Source: Pseudomonadota bacterium (lineage in GTDB: Bacteria; Pseudomonadota; Alphaproteobacteria; Rhizobiales; Devosiaceae). From it: DNA of 19,663 nt. The notes under the pieces were generated by a model, which ran no database searches, was not told the DNA's origin, and saw only the letters and a program-made list of their open reading frames with translations. Shown here piece by piece: positions 1-6,876 of the stretch (position 1 is its first letter; each line of letters opens with the position of its first letter). The stretch lies in NCBI GenBank assembly GCA_023427545.1, contig JAEZBF010000300.1, positions 1 to 19,663 of the forward strand, read 5' to 3'. The position numbers and the translations under genes were made by a program.

Positions 1-198
1 TGCCTCCGCAGCGTTGTTGACGAGCGGAACCGCGACTCCGAGCGCCCCTATGTCGAGCGCGCGGCCGATCTCGGAATAGGTGTTCGACACCACGCGAATT
101 AGCGGAGTTTTGCCTTGTAGCGCGATCGCGCGGATTGCGTGGATGGCGCTGCGCTCGTTCCACTCACCCTGCTCCTTCACCTTTTCCGACAACTGCAT
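1..198 (-). CDS. HpcH/HpaI aldolase family protein, partial (probably also 5'-truncated)
   Basis: The minus-strand frame is open from the window edge and reads ITPLIRV-like, then S-N-T-Y-S-E-I-G-R-A-L-D-I-G-A and V-P-L-V-N-N-A-A-E-A. This is the central substrate- and metal-site region of HpcH/HpaI aldolases (2-keto-3-deoxy sugar-acid or 4-hydroxy-2-oxo acid aldolases). The first ATG is at 196-198, only about 20 codons before the recognised part. The N-terminal 40 or so residues of the family, with the D-x-E/Q-H-G segment carrying the catalytic His, are not found; the aligned spot reads E-Q-G-E-W-N-E-R. Only 33 bp separate this ATG from the divergent iclR start, and no good promoter or ribosome site is visible. 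I infer a 5'-truncated remnant whose C-terminal part continues outside the window. The family call is firm; the broken status is less sure. Confidence 0.6.
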   Translation of the reverse strand, partial: MQLSEKVKEQGEWNERSAIHAIRAIALQGKTPLIRVVSNTYSEIGRALDIGALGVAVPLVNNAAEA

Positions 199-231
199 GG
201 AAGCAGCCGGCGTAAGGGCAGCGTCCGCCCG

Positions 232-1083
232 ATGAGTCAGGACAATCTCAAAAGCATCGTCAAGATGATGTCGATACTCGATTGTTTTTCGAGCCTCGAG
301 CGGAAGCTTTCCGTTGCCGAGATCGCCAAGCGCACCAACATGCCAAGGGGCACTGCGCATCGGATCATCAGGACCATGCGCGACGTGGGTCTGATGGAGC
401 AGGAGCGCCAGCGCGATCAGTACCGGTTGGGCATGAAACTGTTCGAGCTCGGGACGACGGTGCTCGCCAACATGGACCTCCACCGGGAAGCTCAGAGCAG
501 CGTCGAGTCTCTGACACGCGTCAGCGGCGAAATCGTCCAGCTATGGGTGTTTGACGGTATCCACTCAACCGTAATCAATCGGACCGATCCGGAAGGCAAG
601 CGCGTCAATACGCTCTTTGTCCTCGAGTCCTCGCCTGCCCACGCAACCTCTTCCGGAAAGGCGGCGCTGGCATTTCAGCCGCAGGCCGCCATCGACAAGT
701 TCCTGTCGCTTGGACTTCGACGGATATCGCCAAATACCATTACCGATCCTCAGGTGCTGCTGGCCGAACTGGAATCCATCCGCGCCAACGGGTACGCTTT
801 GGACAATGAGGAACTGACGCCCGGAACCAAGTGCGTGGGTGCCCCGATCCGGAACGCTTCCGGAAGGGTTTTAGCCGCCATCAGCGTCAGCGGGCCGGCG
901 CGGCGGTTCACGCCCGAACGCATCGAGGCGTTTTCGGACCTCGTGATGCACTATGCCGAAGCCATTTCGGCTCAACTCGGGTATCGGCCGCATGAACAGG
1001 AGGAAGCGGAGCGGATTCCCCCCGTTGCCCCACCTCGGCGCTCCCCGGTTCGCCGCAAGGCCACTCTCCAGCAAGAGTCGTAG
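232..1083 (+). CDS. IclR family transcriptional regulator
   Basis: A 283-residue protein from the ATG at 232. The N-terminal winged helix-turn-helix spans about residues 8-66 (I-V-K-M-M-S-I-L-D-C-F, then L-S-V-A-E-I-A-K-R-T-N-M-P-R-G-T-A-H-R). It is followed by the IclR effector domain (about 85-250), with conserved S-S-G-K-A-A-L-A-F at about 140, Y-A-L-D-N-E-E-L at 188 and C-V-G-A-P-I-R at 201. The frame extends upstream to 139, but those 31 extra residues are Arg/Leu-rich, unlike the family, and overlap the antisense aldolase fragment, so I chose 232. The last 35 residues form a Pro/Arg/Glu-rich tail of unknown role. IclR proteins usually control adjacent aromatic or sugar-acid catabolic genes; here the neighbours are an aldolase fragment and a decayed dehydratase-like gene, so its targets may be lost. 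Ligand unknown. Confidence 0.9.
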   Translation: MSQDNLKSIVKMMSILDCFSSLERKLSVAEIAKRTNMPRGTAHRIIRTMRDVGLMEQERQRDQYRLGMKLFELGTTVLANMDLHREAQSSVESLTRVSGEIVQLWVFDGIHSTVINRTDPEGKRVNTLFVLESSPAHATSSGKAALAFQPQAAIDKFLSLGLRRISPNTITDPQVLLAELESIRANGYALDNEELTPGTKCVGAPIRNASGRVLAAISVSGPARRFTPERIEAFSDLVMHYAEAISAQLGYRPHEQEEAERIPPVAPPRRSPVRRKATLQQES

Positions 1084-1431
1084 GTTCACGAGGATCGCGC
1101 CAGATCGCGCGAGATCGCCTCTTTTTCCGCTACACGCACCCACAATCGGGCGTCGCATCTGGGGCAGCCGCAACTCCGGCCCAGCCGATGATAACCGACG
1201 CCGACGCCTATCGGCGGCTGTTCCCACCCATCGTCGACGAGTTCGTCTCCTAGGCAGCGCTCGCCGCAACGACGGTCCCTCCTGAACTCGAGCCAGGTGA
1301 CGGCGTGCTACCAATGCACGCTCGCCACCCCACAGCACCTGTACGCTGCCTTCTGCGCCACCACCCGGGTAATAGACCAAGGTCCGGACAACCTCAGGCC
1401 TTGGTCTGAATACTGGAGTCACGCGGTATTA
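1084..1431. other. Non-coding or decayed stretch with no assignable gene
   Basis: Apart from the possible iclR terminator, I recognise nothing firmly here. A short plus-strand patch from the ATG at 1188 to the TAG at 1251-1253 has codon-like composition (M-I-T-D-A-D-A-Y-R-R-L-F-P-P-I-V-D-E-F-V-S), and the same frame continues past the TAG for another 30 codons. It may be a gene remnant, but I cannot name a family. The minus-strand frame over this stretch is mostly low-complexity Arg and looks like a shadow. Confidence 0.4.
1093..1126 (+). terminator. Possible terminator and 10-bp tandem repeat after iclR
   Basis: Three copies of GATCGC occur at a strict 10-bp period (1093, 1103, 1113), directly followed by CTCTTTTTCC. 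The first copy (GATCGCGC) can pair with the following GCGCGAGATC with a 2-nt bulge, giving an imperfect hairpin ahead of a five-T run, about 10 bp after the iclR stop. This fits a weak intrinsic terminator. It could also be a chance repeat. Confidence 0.3.
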
Positions 1432-1878
1432 AGCAATATCGACGAGGTGCTCAACCATGTGCCGGTTGTGCGGCGCCTCGCTGCGGCAATTCTAACTTTC
1501 GGCGAGCGCGAGCCAAGTGCAGCGCGGGCGGTATAGGCAGTGCCGTGGAACCGCTCCTCGGAGAACGTGAGTTGTTGCGATCCATGGCCGGCAGACGGCC
1601 GCAGCGATTTCGACATCTTCGCCGAAGATGTGGCCAGTATCGACGAGGAGGATTCCATCAGGCCCTAACCCTTCCCGTGCGGCTTCGATGTGGGCGATGT
1701 CAAGCGAGGTGCCGAACGGGTCGCAGCCATATTTCGCTACTTGGAAGCCGGGGGCTCGGATCTTCGGCTTTGTTGCCGAATAGATGACGGATGTTGTCCA
1801 ACCCGCGTGGTGTAGTTGCATTACCGCTAGGAACGCCAAGGCGAGAGAGCGGACCGATGTTCGCTCGTTTCTCCGCCC
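1432..1878 (-). pseudogene. Remnant of an enolase-superfamily (mandelate racemase/muconate lactonizing type) gene
   Basis: Three successive minus-strand frames together resemble one MR/MLE-type protein. Frame A (about 1749-1597) reads G-F-Q-V-A-K-Y-G-C-D-P-F-G, then A-A-R-E-G-L-G-P-D-G-I-L-L-V-D-T-G. This matches the barrel segment with the catalytic Lys and the first metal-ligand Asp. Frame B (about 1571-1479) reads F-S-E-E-R-F-H-G, then S-P-K-V-R-I-A-A, matching the next E-E-P-F metal-ligand strand. Frame C (about 1484-1432) reads E-A-P-H-N-R-H-M-V-E-H-L-V-D-I-A before a TAA. Weak similarity (G-R-R-N-E-R) starts near 1878. At least two frameshifts are needed, and the N- and C-terminal parts are missing or unrecognisable. 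Such enzymes dehydrate or epimerise sugar acids. No function is expected now. Confidence 0.6.
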
Positions 1879-1928
1879 AGAGCTTCCCGAGTTCCCGATG
1901 AAGAATTCTCTCGCCGGCCCCTCGTTAC

Positions 1929-2639
1929 TCACGCGACGGATGTGCCATCCCAAAAACCTGCGGCTCCTCCGCTCCCCGCCGAAGTGAGGATCTTGACGGC
2001 AGCGGCGGCGGCGCCAAAACCGTTGTCGATATTGACAGTTAGCACTCCAGGCGCGCAGCTCGAAAGCGCTGAAGACAGCGCTGCGCGACCGCCTTCGCCC
2101 ACCCCGTACCCGACCGAGCTTGGCACCGCGATGACGATGCCCGGCACCAACCCGGCAACGACGCTGAACAAGGCGCCTTCCATTCCGGCAACCGCGATGA
2201 TCACGCGATATCGCCGCAGTGGCTCGGCGACAGCTAGCAAACGCCAGAGGCCGGCGACGCCCACATCGGCATAGACCGGCCCGGGGGCGCCCAGGAACCG
2301 TAACGTCCGTGCGGCTTCGTGCGCCACGCGCAGGTCACTGCTGCCGGCGCACACGACCGCGACGGCATCCGCGAGGATGGGCGATGGAACAGCGCCCAGG
2401 AAGGCGGTGCGCGACAGTTCATCGTAATCGAGCGAGAGAACGGCCGCAGCACTGAGCGCGCCAGCGATATCCGGAGCGAGACGTGTCAGCAACAGAGCTT
2501 GCCCTCGGCCATCCGCCTGCTCGAGGATACGCAGCAGCGTAGGGAGTGGTTTGCCTTCGCAGAACACCACTTCCGGCACGCCCGTGCGCTCGGCACGATC
2601 CCAGTCGAAGCGCACGTCGAGAGGAAGATCAGGCATCAT
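1929..2639 (-). CDS. larB: LarB: pyridinium-3,5-biscarboxylic acid mononucleotide synthase
   Basis: LarB carboxylates the pyridinium ring of nicotinic acid adenine dinucleotide and cleaves it to give P2CMN, the first step of nickel-pincer-nucleotide synthesis. The C-terminal domain resembles PurE. Visible landmarks (from the ATG at 2639, 236 aa) are R-T-G-V-P-E-V-V-F-C-E-G-K at 18-30, S-R-T-A-F at 76-80, C-A-G-S-S-D-L at 97-103, D-V-G-V-A-G at 125-130, V-A-G-M-E-G-A-L at 150-157, A-V-P-S-S-V-G-Y-G at 171-179, and S-C-A-P-G at 194-198 followed by V-N-I-D-N-G-F-G. Cys195 lies at the position of the catalytic Cys of characterised LarB. The frame extends upstream to a TTG at 2762, but that would overlap larE by more than 130 nt; the ATG pair at 2634-2639 gives an 11-nt overlap with the larE end and keeps all conserved sequence. 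No clear Shine-Dalgarno is present, so translational coupling to larE is likely. Confidence 0.92.
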   Translation of the reverse strand: MMPDLPLDVRFDWDRAERTGVPEVVFCEGKPLPTLLRILEQADGRGQALLLTRLAPDIAGALSAAAVLSLDYDELSRTAFLGAVPSPILADAVAVVCAGSSDLRVAHEAARTLRFLGAPGPVYADVGVAGLWRLLAVAEPLRRYRVIIAVAGMEGALFSVVAGLVPGIVIAVPSSVGYGVGEGGRAALSSALSSCAPGVLTVNIDNGFGAAAAAVKILTSAGSGGAAGFWDGTSVA

Positions 2640-3432
2640 GAAGGAAGGCCGAGCCACGCCGATAGGAAGCAATGGAGTGAAGGCTGCGACCGGATCTGGC
2701 GCACCGCTCAAGCGCAACAGCGTGCGCTGCGTTGTAGGATCCATCGCGTCGAGCACGCTCAAGATCGAACTCGACCCGCACCCCCGCTGCCGTGATGCGG
2801 CACCGCAGACCGTCGAGGCCGACGAGCGGCGAGAGCGCTGCCTCCATCTCGGCTACGAAAGACAGATCCTCCGGCCTCACCAGCAGTCCGGTTTCAATGC
2901 GGCTCGCGAGACAGGGCTGAGCGGGCAGCTCGGCAACGTCGTCGAGCTGCAGGCTCCGCGCCAATGCCCGTGTTGCCGCCTTGTCCATCCCAGCCTCGAT
3001 AAGCGGATGGACAACTTTTCGCTCGGCGGCCGCATTGAGACCAGGCCTGTAGTCACCGAGATCGTCCAGGTTTGCACCCGAGGCGATCCGACCGCCCACG
3101 GCGCTGCCGATCCGTTCGTAGAGGTTAGACTTGCAGAAATAGCAACGATTGACTGGATTACGGAGGTAATTTGGATCTGCGAACTCGCAGGCATCAAGCA
3201 CGACCAAACTCCATCCTGAGGCCCTGGCATGCCTTTCGACCCGCGCCGTGGCATCGGTGGGCACGGCGGGAGAAACGGCGTGACAGACGGTCGTGGGCCA
3301 TGTGCGCACGAGATGGGCCGCATGTGCCAGAGTGATACTGTCGACGCCACCACTCACCGCGATGGCCAGGCTTTTATGCGCATTTAGGGCGACCGCCAGC
3401 GCTTCGGGCACCATTTCACGTAGTGCGGTCAT
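2629..3432 (-). CDS. larE: LarE: ATP-dependent sacrificial sulfur transferase
   Basis: LarE activates the carboxylates of P2CMN with ATP and converts them to thiocarboxylates (P2TMN), the second step of nickel-pincer-nucleotide synthesis. The 267-residue protein has the PP-loop S-G-G-V-D-S at 27-32, the N-R-C-Y-F-C-K segment at 95-101, S-G-A-N-L-D-D-L-G-D-Y-R-P-G at 118-131, and P-C-L-A-S-R at 173-178. Cys174 matches the sulfur-donating Cys of sacrificial LarE. The extra cysteines of [4Fe-4S]-type LarE are not seen nearby (A-S where a second Cys would be expected), so the one-Cys sacrificial mode is likelier; this is inference. The C-terminus Y-R-R-G-S-A-F-L is typical. The start codon overlaps the stop of the upstream lacI-type gene by ATGA (3429-3432), and the 3' end overlaps larB, so the three form one operon. 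Confidence 0.93.
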   Translation of the reverse strand: MTALREMVPEALAVALNAHKSLAIAVSGGVDSITLAHAAHLVRTWPTTVCHAVSPAVPTDATARVERHARASGWSLVVLDACEFADPNYLRNPVNRCYFCKSNLYERIGSAVGGRIASGANLDDLGDYRPGLNAAAERKVVHPLIEAGMDKAATRALARSLQLDDVAELPAQPCLASRIETGLLVRPEDLSFVAEMEAALSPLVGLDGLRCRITAAGVRVEFDLERARRDGSYNAAHAVALERCARSGRSLHSIASYRRGSAFLHDA

Positions 3433-4454
3433 CGACGCGCTCCCCCCACCGGGCCGGTGCTGCTGCGGATCACGAGGTCGGTATCGAGGCAGTAGTGGCG
3501 CGGCGACTGATCGCCAGCGGCGATCAGCGCTTGTGCGGCGAGACGTCCGATCTCGTACCCGTCGATTCGCACCGTCGTCAGTGGTGGCTCCTGGTAGGCC
3601 GCTAGGTCGATATCGTCGAAACCGGCGATAGACACATCGTCTGGGATCGAGAGCCCGGCGGCATGTACGGCGCGCAATGCACCTATCGCCAGCAGATCCG
3701 ACGCCGCGAAAACCGCAGATGGTGGTCGAGGCAGTTCGAGTAAGCGCTCCATTGCCTCCCGCCCCTCCACCGGCTCTGGGTTGCGTTCGATGACCAGCCC
3801 CGGATCAAAACCGAGGCCTGCTGCCTCCAAAGCGCCCCTGTAACCCTCGAGCCGGTGCCGTGTGCGGCGGGTGAGGGCGTAGGGGCCGACGATAATTCCT
3901 ATGCGCCTGTGTCCCAGCGAAATCAGGTGGTTAACCGCTTTGGCTGCAGCTGCGCGGTTGTCGATTCCCACGTAGCCGACGCTGCCCGGCCGGGGCTTCT
4001 CCCAGACGACGACGACCCGCAGCCCGGTCTCGCGCGCGAGTTTTTCGACGCGCTCCTCCTGCGGCAAGGTGAGTCCGGTGAGGATGAGGCCGCGGACGCG
4101 CCGCTGCAGGAGCGAGTCGAGCAGCCGCGACTCGATGGCTTCGTCGTAGTGGGTGATCCCCTGCATGAGCGAGAAGCCGGCCGTCATCGCCACATCCTGG
4201 ATGCCGTGCAGGGTTCCTCCGAAGAGGCCGTTCGAGACGCTGGGCACCAGCACGCCGATGACCGTGGAGCGGCCCGCCGATACGTCCGCAGCGGCAGCGT
4301 TGTAGATGTAACCGAGCTCCGCGACCGCGCCGTTGACCCGGCGCAGGGTGTCTTCCGAGACGGTCGCGGGACGGCGCAGCGCCCGCGAGACCGAGGCTGC
4401 TGAGACTTCGGCGCGCCGGGCGACCTCGCGCATGTTCAACTGCCTGCTACGCAT
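3429..4454 (-). CDS. LacI family (GntR-like) transcriptional repressor
   Basis: A 341-residue LacI-family protein. The N-terminal helix-turn-helix (about residues 8-30: M-R-E-V-A-R-R-A-E-V-S-A-A-S-V-S-R-A-L) is followed by a hinge (N-A-A-A-A-D-V-S-A) and a periplasmic-binding-like effector domain starting I-G-V-L-V-P-S-V-S-N at 66, with I-G-I-I-V-G-P, A-S-D-L-L-A-I-G-A and S-I-A-G-F-D-D-I-D in order. The effector domain resembles the gluconate-repressor (GntR, LacI-type) branch, which suggests a sugar-acid ligand; this is inference. It is first in a lacI-larE-larB operon and divergent from the larA operon. Two copies of a near-palindromic 14-mer lie in the shared promoter region, one of them 7 bp ahead of its own start, so autoregulation plus control of larA is likely. 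Met8 is an alternative start. Confidence 0.92.
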   Translation of the reverse strand: MRSRQLNMREVARRAEVSAASVSRALRRPATVSEDTLRRVNGAVAELGYIYNAAAADVSAGRSTVIGVLVPSVSNGLFGGTLHGIQDVAMTAGFSLMQGITHYDEAIESRLLDSLLQRRVRGLILTGLTLPQEERVEKLARETGLRVVVVWEKPRPGSVGYVGIDNRAAAAKAVNHLISLGHRRIGIIVGPYALTRRTRHRLEGYRGALEAAGLGFDPGLVIERNPEPVEGREAMERLLELPRPPSAVFAASDLLAIGALRAVHAAGLSIPDDVSIAGFDDIDLAAYQEPPLTTVRIDGYEIGRLAAQALIAAGDQSPRHYCLDTDLVIRSSTGPVGGARR

Positions 4455-4460
4455 CGCGCC

Positions 4461-4474
4461 TGAAACATGTTGCA
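4461..4474. promoter_or_regulatory. Probable LacI-type operator, copy 1 (beside lacI start)
   Basis: TGAAACATGTTGCA is a 14-bp near-palindrome with a perfect AACATGTT core and one mismatched pair (third base from each end). Its reverse complement, TGCAACATGTTTCA, equals the site at 4549-4562 except for the two central bases. It lies 7 bp upstream of the lacI-type start codon. Even symmetry with a 2-bp variable centre is typical of LacI-family operators. Confidence 0.65.
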
Positions 4475-4548
4475 GCCGCTAGCCTACGCCCTGCGTCGGG
4501 AAAACGTCAACCGTTCTGGATTTGCGTCGCCTGCTGTGCCATCGTCCT

Positions 4549-4562
4549 TGCAACTAGTTTCA
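4549..4562. promoter_or_regulatory. Probable LacI-type operator, copy 2 (beside larA start)
   Basis: TGCAACTAGTTTCA is the same 14-mer as the first copy in the opposite orientation, differing only in the central two bases (TA for AT). It sits just before the larA ribosome site (GGGAG at 4564-4568). The two centres are 88 bp apart, so one repressor pair could bind both ends of the divergent promoter region, possibly by looping. Confidence 0.65.
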
Positions 4563-4575
4563 TGGGAGCAGGCCT

Positions 4576-6006
4576 ATGCAGGACATCGAGCTGGACTACG
4601 GCGACGGCCGTATGGCTGTTTCACTCCCCGACACGGCAACCATCGTCCGCTACGGGAAGACCTATATCGACCCGCCAAAGATCGATCCCGTCGAGGCCAC
4701 AAGGCAGGCGCTCGCGAACCCTGGGGACATGCCGCCGCTTTCCGAGCTCGCCGGGCCTGACAAGAAGATCGTCATTTCGTTCCCGGACCGCGTGAAGGGC
4801 GGGAGCCATGCACTGGCGCACCGCAAGGTCTCGATCCCGCTCGTGATCGAGGAACTGCTCAAGGGCGGCGCCAAGCTCGAGAACATCACGCTGGTCTGCG
4901 CGATCGGTCTGCATCGCAAGAACACGGTCGAGGAGTGGCGGGACTACCTCGGCGACAAGATCGTCGACGAGTTCTGGCCCCGGCGGCTCGTCAACCACGA
5001 CGCCGAAGACCCAAAGCTGGTGCGGCTGGGTACCGATGCCTGGGGCAACATCGTCGAGTGCAACCCGCTCGTTGCCAATGCAGACGTCGCGATCGTCATC
5101 GGCCACTGTTCGGGGAACCCCTATGGCGGCTTCTCGGGCGGCCACAAGATGGTTGCGACCGGGATCACCGGATGGCGGTCGATCGCTTCCCACCATTCAC
5201 CCAAGACCATGCATCGCGACGACTGGCTCGGCGCGGCGCCCAAGGGCCGGATGCGCGACCAGTTTACCTCGATCGCCAAGGCGATGGAGGAGGGCATCGG
5301 CAAGAAGTTCTTTGCCGTCGATGCCGTGGTCGGGCAGTTTGCCGAGGTGCTCGCCGTCCATGCGGGCAGCCTCGATCACGTCGAGCAGGCGTGCTGGCCG
5401 CTGGCCAAGCAGCGCACCAACGTGGTTCTCAAGGACACCGAACGCGCCGATGTCCTCGTCGTCGGCGTACCGCGCAACTTCCACTACGGCCCGGGGATGG
5501 GCTCCAATCCGGTTCTCATGGGCCTTGCCCTCGGCGGGCAGCTCTCGCGCTGCTGGAATGCCTTGCGGCCAGACCCGGTGATGATCGCAGTTTCGATCAG
5601 CGATGGCTGGTTCAACCCGCGGTGGTTCCCGTCCTACGAGGAGACCTTCTGGCAGATGACCGAGTTCAACACCGCCGCCGAGTACCTCGCGTCCGACAAG
5701 GCGCGGGAAATGTCGACGAACCCGGGATATGTGTTCCAGTACTCCAACAACTACACCTACCACCCCTTCCATGCGATGAGCATGCTCTCGGGCGGTGCCG
5801 TTCCCGCCAAGCGCTGCCAGAAGGTACTGATCGTCGGCGCCAAGACGCCGCTTCACGCCAAGGCGCTCGGCTTCACTCCGGTCGCCACTTTCGATGACGC
5901 CATGCGCGAGGCGGAGCGCTACGTCGGCAAGAACCCGCGCATCCTGTGCACGCCCGAGTGCTTCTCGGGCGGCGCTGCGGTGCACCTCCATGCCGAGCGG
6001 GGCTGA
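4576..6006 (+). CDS. larA: LarA-family nickel-dependent 2-hydroxyacid racemase/epimerase
   Basis: LarA enzymes use a Lys-tethered nickel-pincer nucleotide to take up and return a hydride at the alpha carbon of 2-hydroxyacids. The start ATG has GGGAG 7 nt upstream. Landmarks are F-P-D-R at 69-72 (Arg72 = substrate Arg), G-L-H-R at 111-114 (His113 = first catalytic His), G-G-F-S-G-G-H-K at 184-191 (Lys191 = cofactor Lys), and His207 (nickel ligand), spaced as in Lactiplantibacillus LarA (R75, H108, K184, H200). The second catalytic His, ten residues before the Lys, is Asn181 here; His177 lies nearby. At 476 aa it is about 50 residues longer than lactate racemase. No signal peptide; cytoplasmic. 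First in a larA-dehydrogenase-larC operon. The substrate is probably not lactate: the dehydrogenase neighbour and GntR-like repressor suggest a sugar acid or larger hydroxyacid (inference). Confidence 0.88.
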   Translation: MQDIELDYGDGRMAVSLPDTATIVRYGKTYIDPPKIDPVEATRQALANPGDMPPLSELAGPDKKIVISFPDRVKGGSHALAHRKVSIPLVIEELLKGGAKLENITLVCAIGLHRKNTVEEWRDYLGDKIVDEFWPRRLVNHDAEDPKLVRLGTDAWGNIVECNPLVANADVAIVIGHCSGNPYGGFSGGHKMVATGITGWRSIASHHSPKTMHRDDWLGAAPKGRMRDQFTSIAKAMEEGIGKKFFAVDAVVGQFAEVLAVHAGSLDHVEQACWPLAKQRTNVVLKDTERADVLVVGVPRNFHYGPGMGSNPVLMGLALGGQLSRCWNALRPDPVMIAVSISDGWFNPRWFPSYEETFWQMTEFNTAAEYLASDKAREMSTNPGYVFQYSNNYTYHPFHAMSMLSGGAVPAKRCQKVLIVGAKTPLHAKALGFTPVATFDDAMREAERYVGKNPRILCTPECFSGGAAVHLHAERG

Positions 6007-6009
6007 GAG

Positions 6010-6876
6010 ATGCAGGTCGCACTGGTCGGCTTGGGAGTGATGGGACGTGCCGCGGCAACCGCGCTGCGTTCCGCAGGGCACGAGGTCACCGCCAGCGATC
6101 CAATGCCGGGGGCAGCGGAGCGGGCAGCAGCTGTTGGTGCAGGTTTTGCGGCAACGGCTGGGGAGGCGTCGCGCGGCGCAGAGGCCATCCTGCTCTTCCT
6201 GCCCGGACCGGCGCAGATCAGGGCGGTGGTGCCCGAGGTCAGCGCCGCAGCGCCCTCTGGCAGCGTCATCGTCGACCATTCCACTGCCGATCCGGAGACG
6301 GCTCGGGACATGGCTGAGGTCGCCGAGGCGGCCGGACTTGGCTGGGTCGATGCCCCCGTGCTGGGCCGTCCTGCAGCAGTGGGCAAGTGGGCCCACCCGG
6401 TTGGCCAGACTCCTGGCGCGCTCGCCCAGGTGGAGCCGGTCCTCCGCAGCTACGCGGCTGCGATCTTCGAGGTGGGCGGGCCTGGCGCCGGCCACACGGT
6501 CAAGCTGCTCAACCAGATGATGTTCGGCGCGATCAACGCCATGACGGCCGAGATGATGTCGATTTCGAGCCGGCTGGGGCTACCCCCCGGGCGGCTGTTC
6601 GAGATCATCACCGCATCCCAGGCAGGCACCGTGAGCAACCTCTTCCGTGAACTGGGCCAGCGCATTGCCGATGAGCGCTACGACGACCCCACGTTCAGCG
6701 TGGCGCTGCTGGAAAAGGACATCCGGCTCGGGCTCGAAATGGCGCGGGCCGCCGGGGCGAATCCGCGGCTCGGCACCGTCGTCGCCAGCATGAACGAGGA
6801 CGCGATCGCCCGGGGCCTTGGGGCCAGCGACACGTCGGCGATGTGGAAGGTGACGGATGCACCGGACGGGGCTTGA
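6010..6876 (+). CDS. Beta-hydroxyacid dehydrogenase family NAD-binding oxidoreductase (HIBADH/GarR-like)
   Basis: A 288-residue member of the 3-hydroxyisobutyrate/tartronate semialdehyde reductase/6-phosphogluconate dehydrogenase superfamily. The Rossmann motif G-L-G-V-M-G lies at 7-12, and Asp30 at the end of the second strand favours NAD over NADP (inference). D-H-S-T-A-D-P at 89-95 and G-A-G-H-T-V-K-L-L-N at 159-168, with catalytic Lys165, are typical. The substrate loop, normally D-x-P-V-S-G-G, is D-A-P-V-L-G-R-P (114-121), so both the Ser and the second Gly are changed; the substrate is probably not a standard one. It starts 3 nt after the larA stop and overlaps the upstream larC start, so it is part of the larA operon. 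I infer that it oxidises or reduces the hydroxyacid that LarA epimerises. Confidence 0.88.
   Translation: MQVALVGLGVMGRAAATALRSAGHEVTASDPMPGAAERAAAVGAGFAATAGEASRGAEAILLFLPGPAQIRAVVPEVSAAAPSGSVIVDHSTADPETARDMAEVAEAAGLGWVDAPVLGRPAAVGKWAHPVGQTPGALAQVEPVLRSYAAAIFEVGGPGAGHTVKLLNQMMFGAINAMTAEMMSISSRLGLPPGRLFEIITASQAGTVSNLFRELGQRIADERYDDPTFSVALLEKDIRLGLEMARAAGANPRLGTVVASMNEDAIARGLGASDTSAMWKVTDAPDGA

Noticed and set aside
139..231. N-terminal extension of the IclR gene to the ATG at 139
   Set aside because: The extra 31 residues do not resemble IclR proteins and overlap the antisense aldolase fragment; the helix-turn-helix begins just after the ATG at 232.
1093..1122. CRISPR-like or phase-variable repeat at the GATCGC triplet
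   Set aside because: Only three 10-bp units, diverging in the last bases, with no spacers; better explained as a terminator stem or chance.
4467..4760. Small plus-strand open frame over the lacI/larA intergenic region
   Set aside because: It overlaps the operators and the larA start in another frame, with no homology.
5197..6495. A 432-codon minus-strand open frame opposite larA and the dehydrogenase
   Set aside because: Spans two well-supported plus-strand genes and shows no conserved motif of its own.
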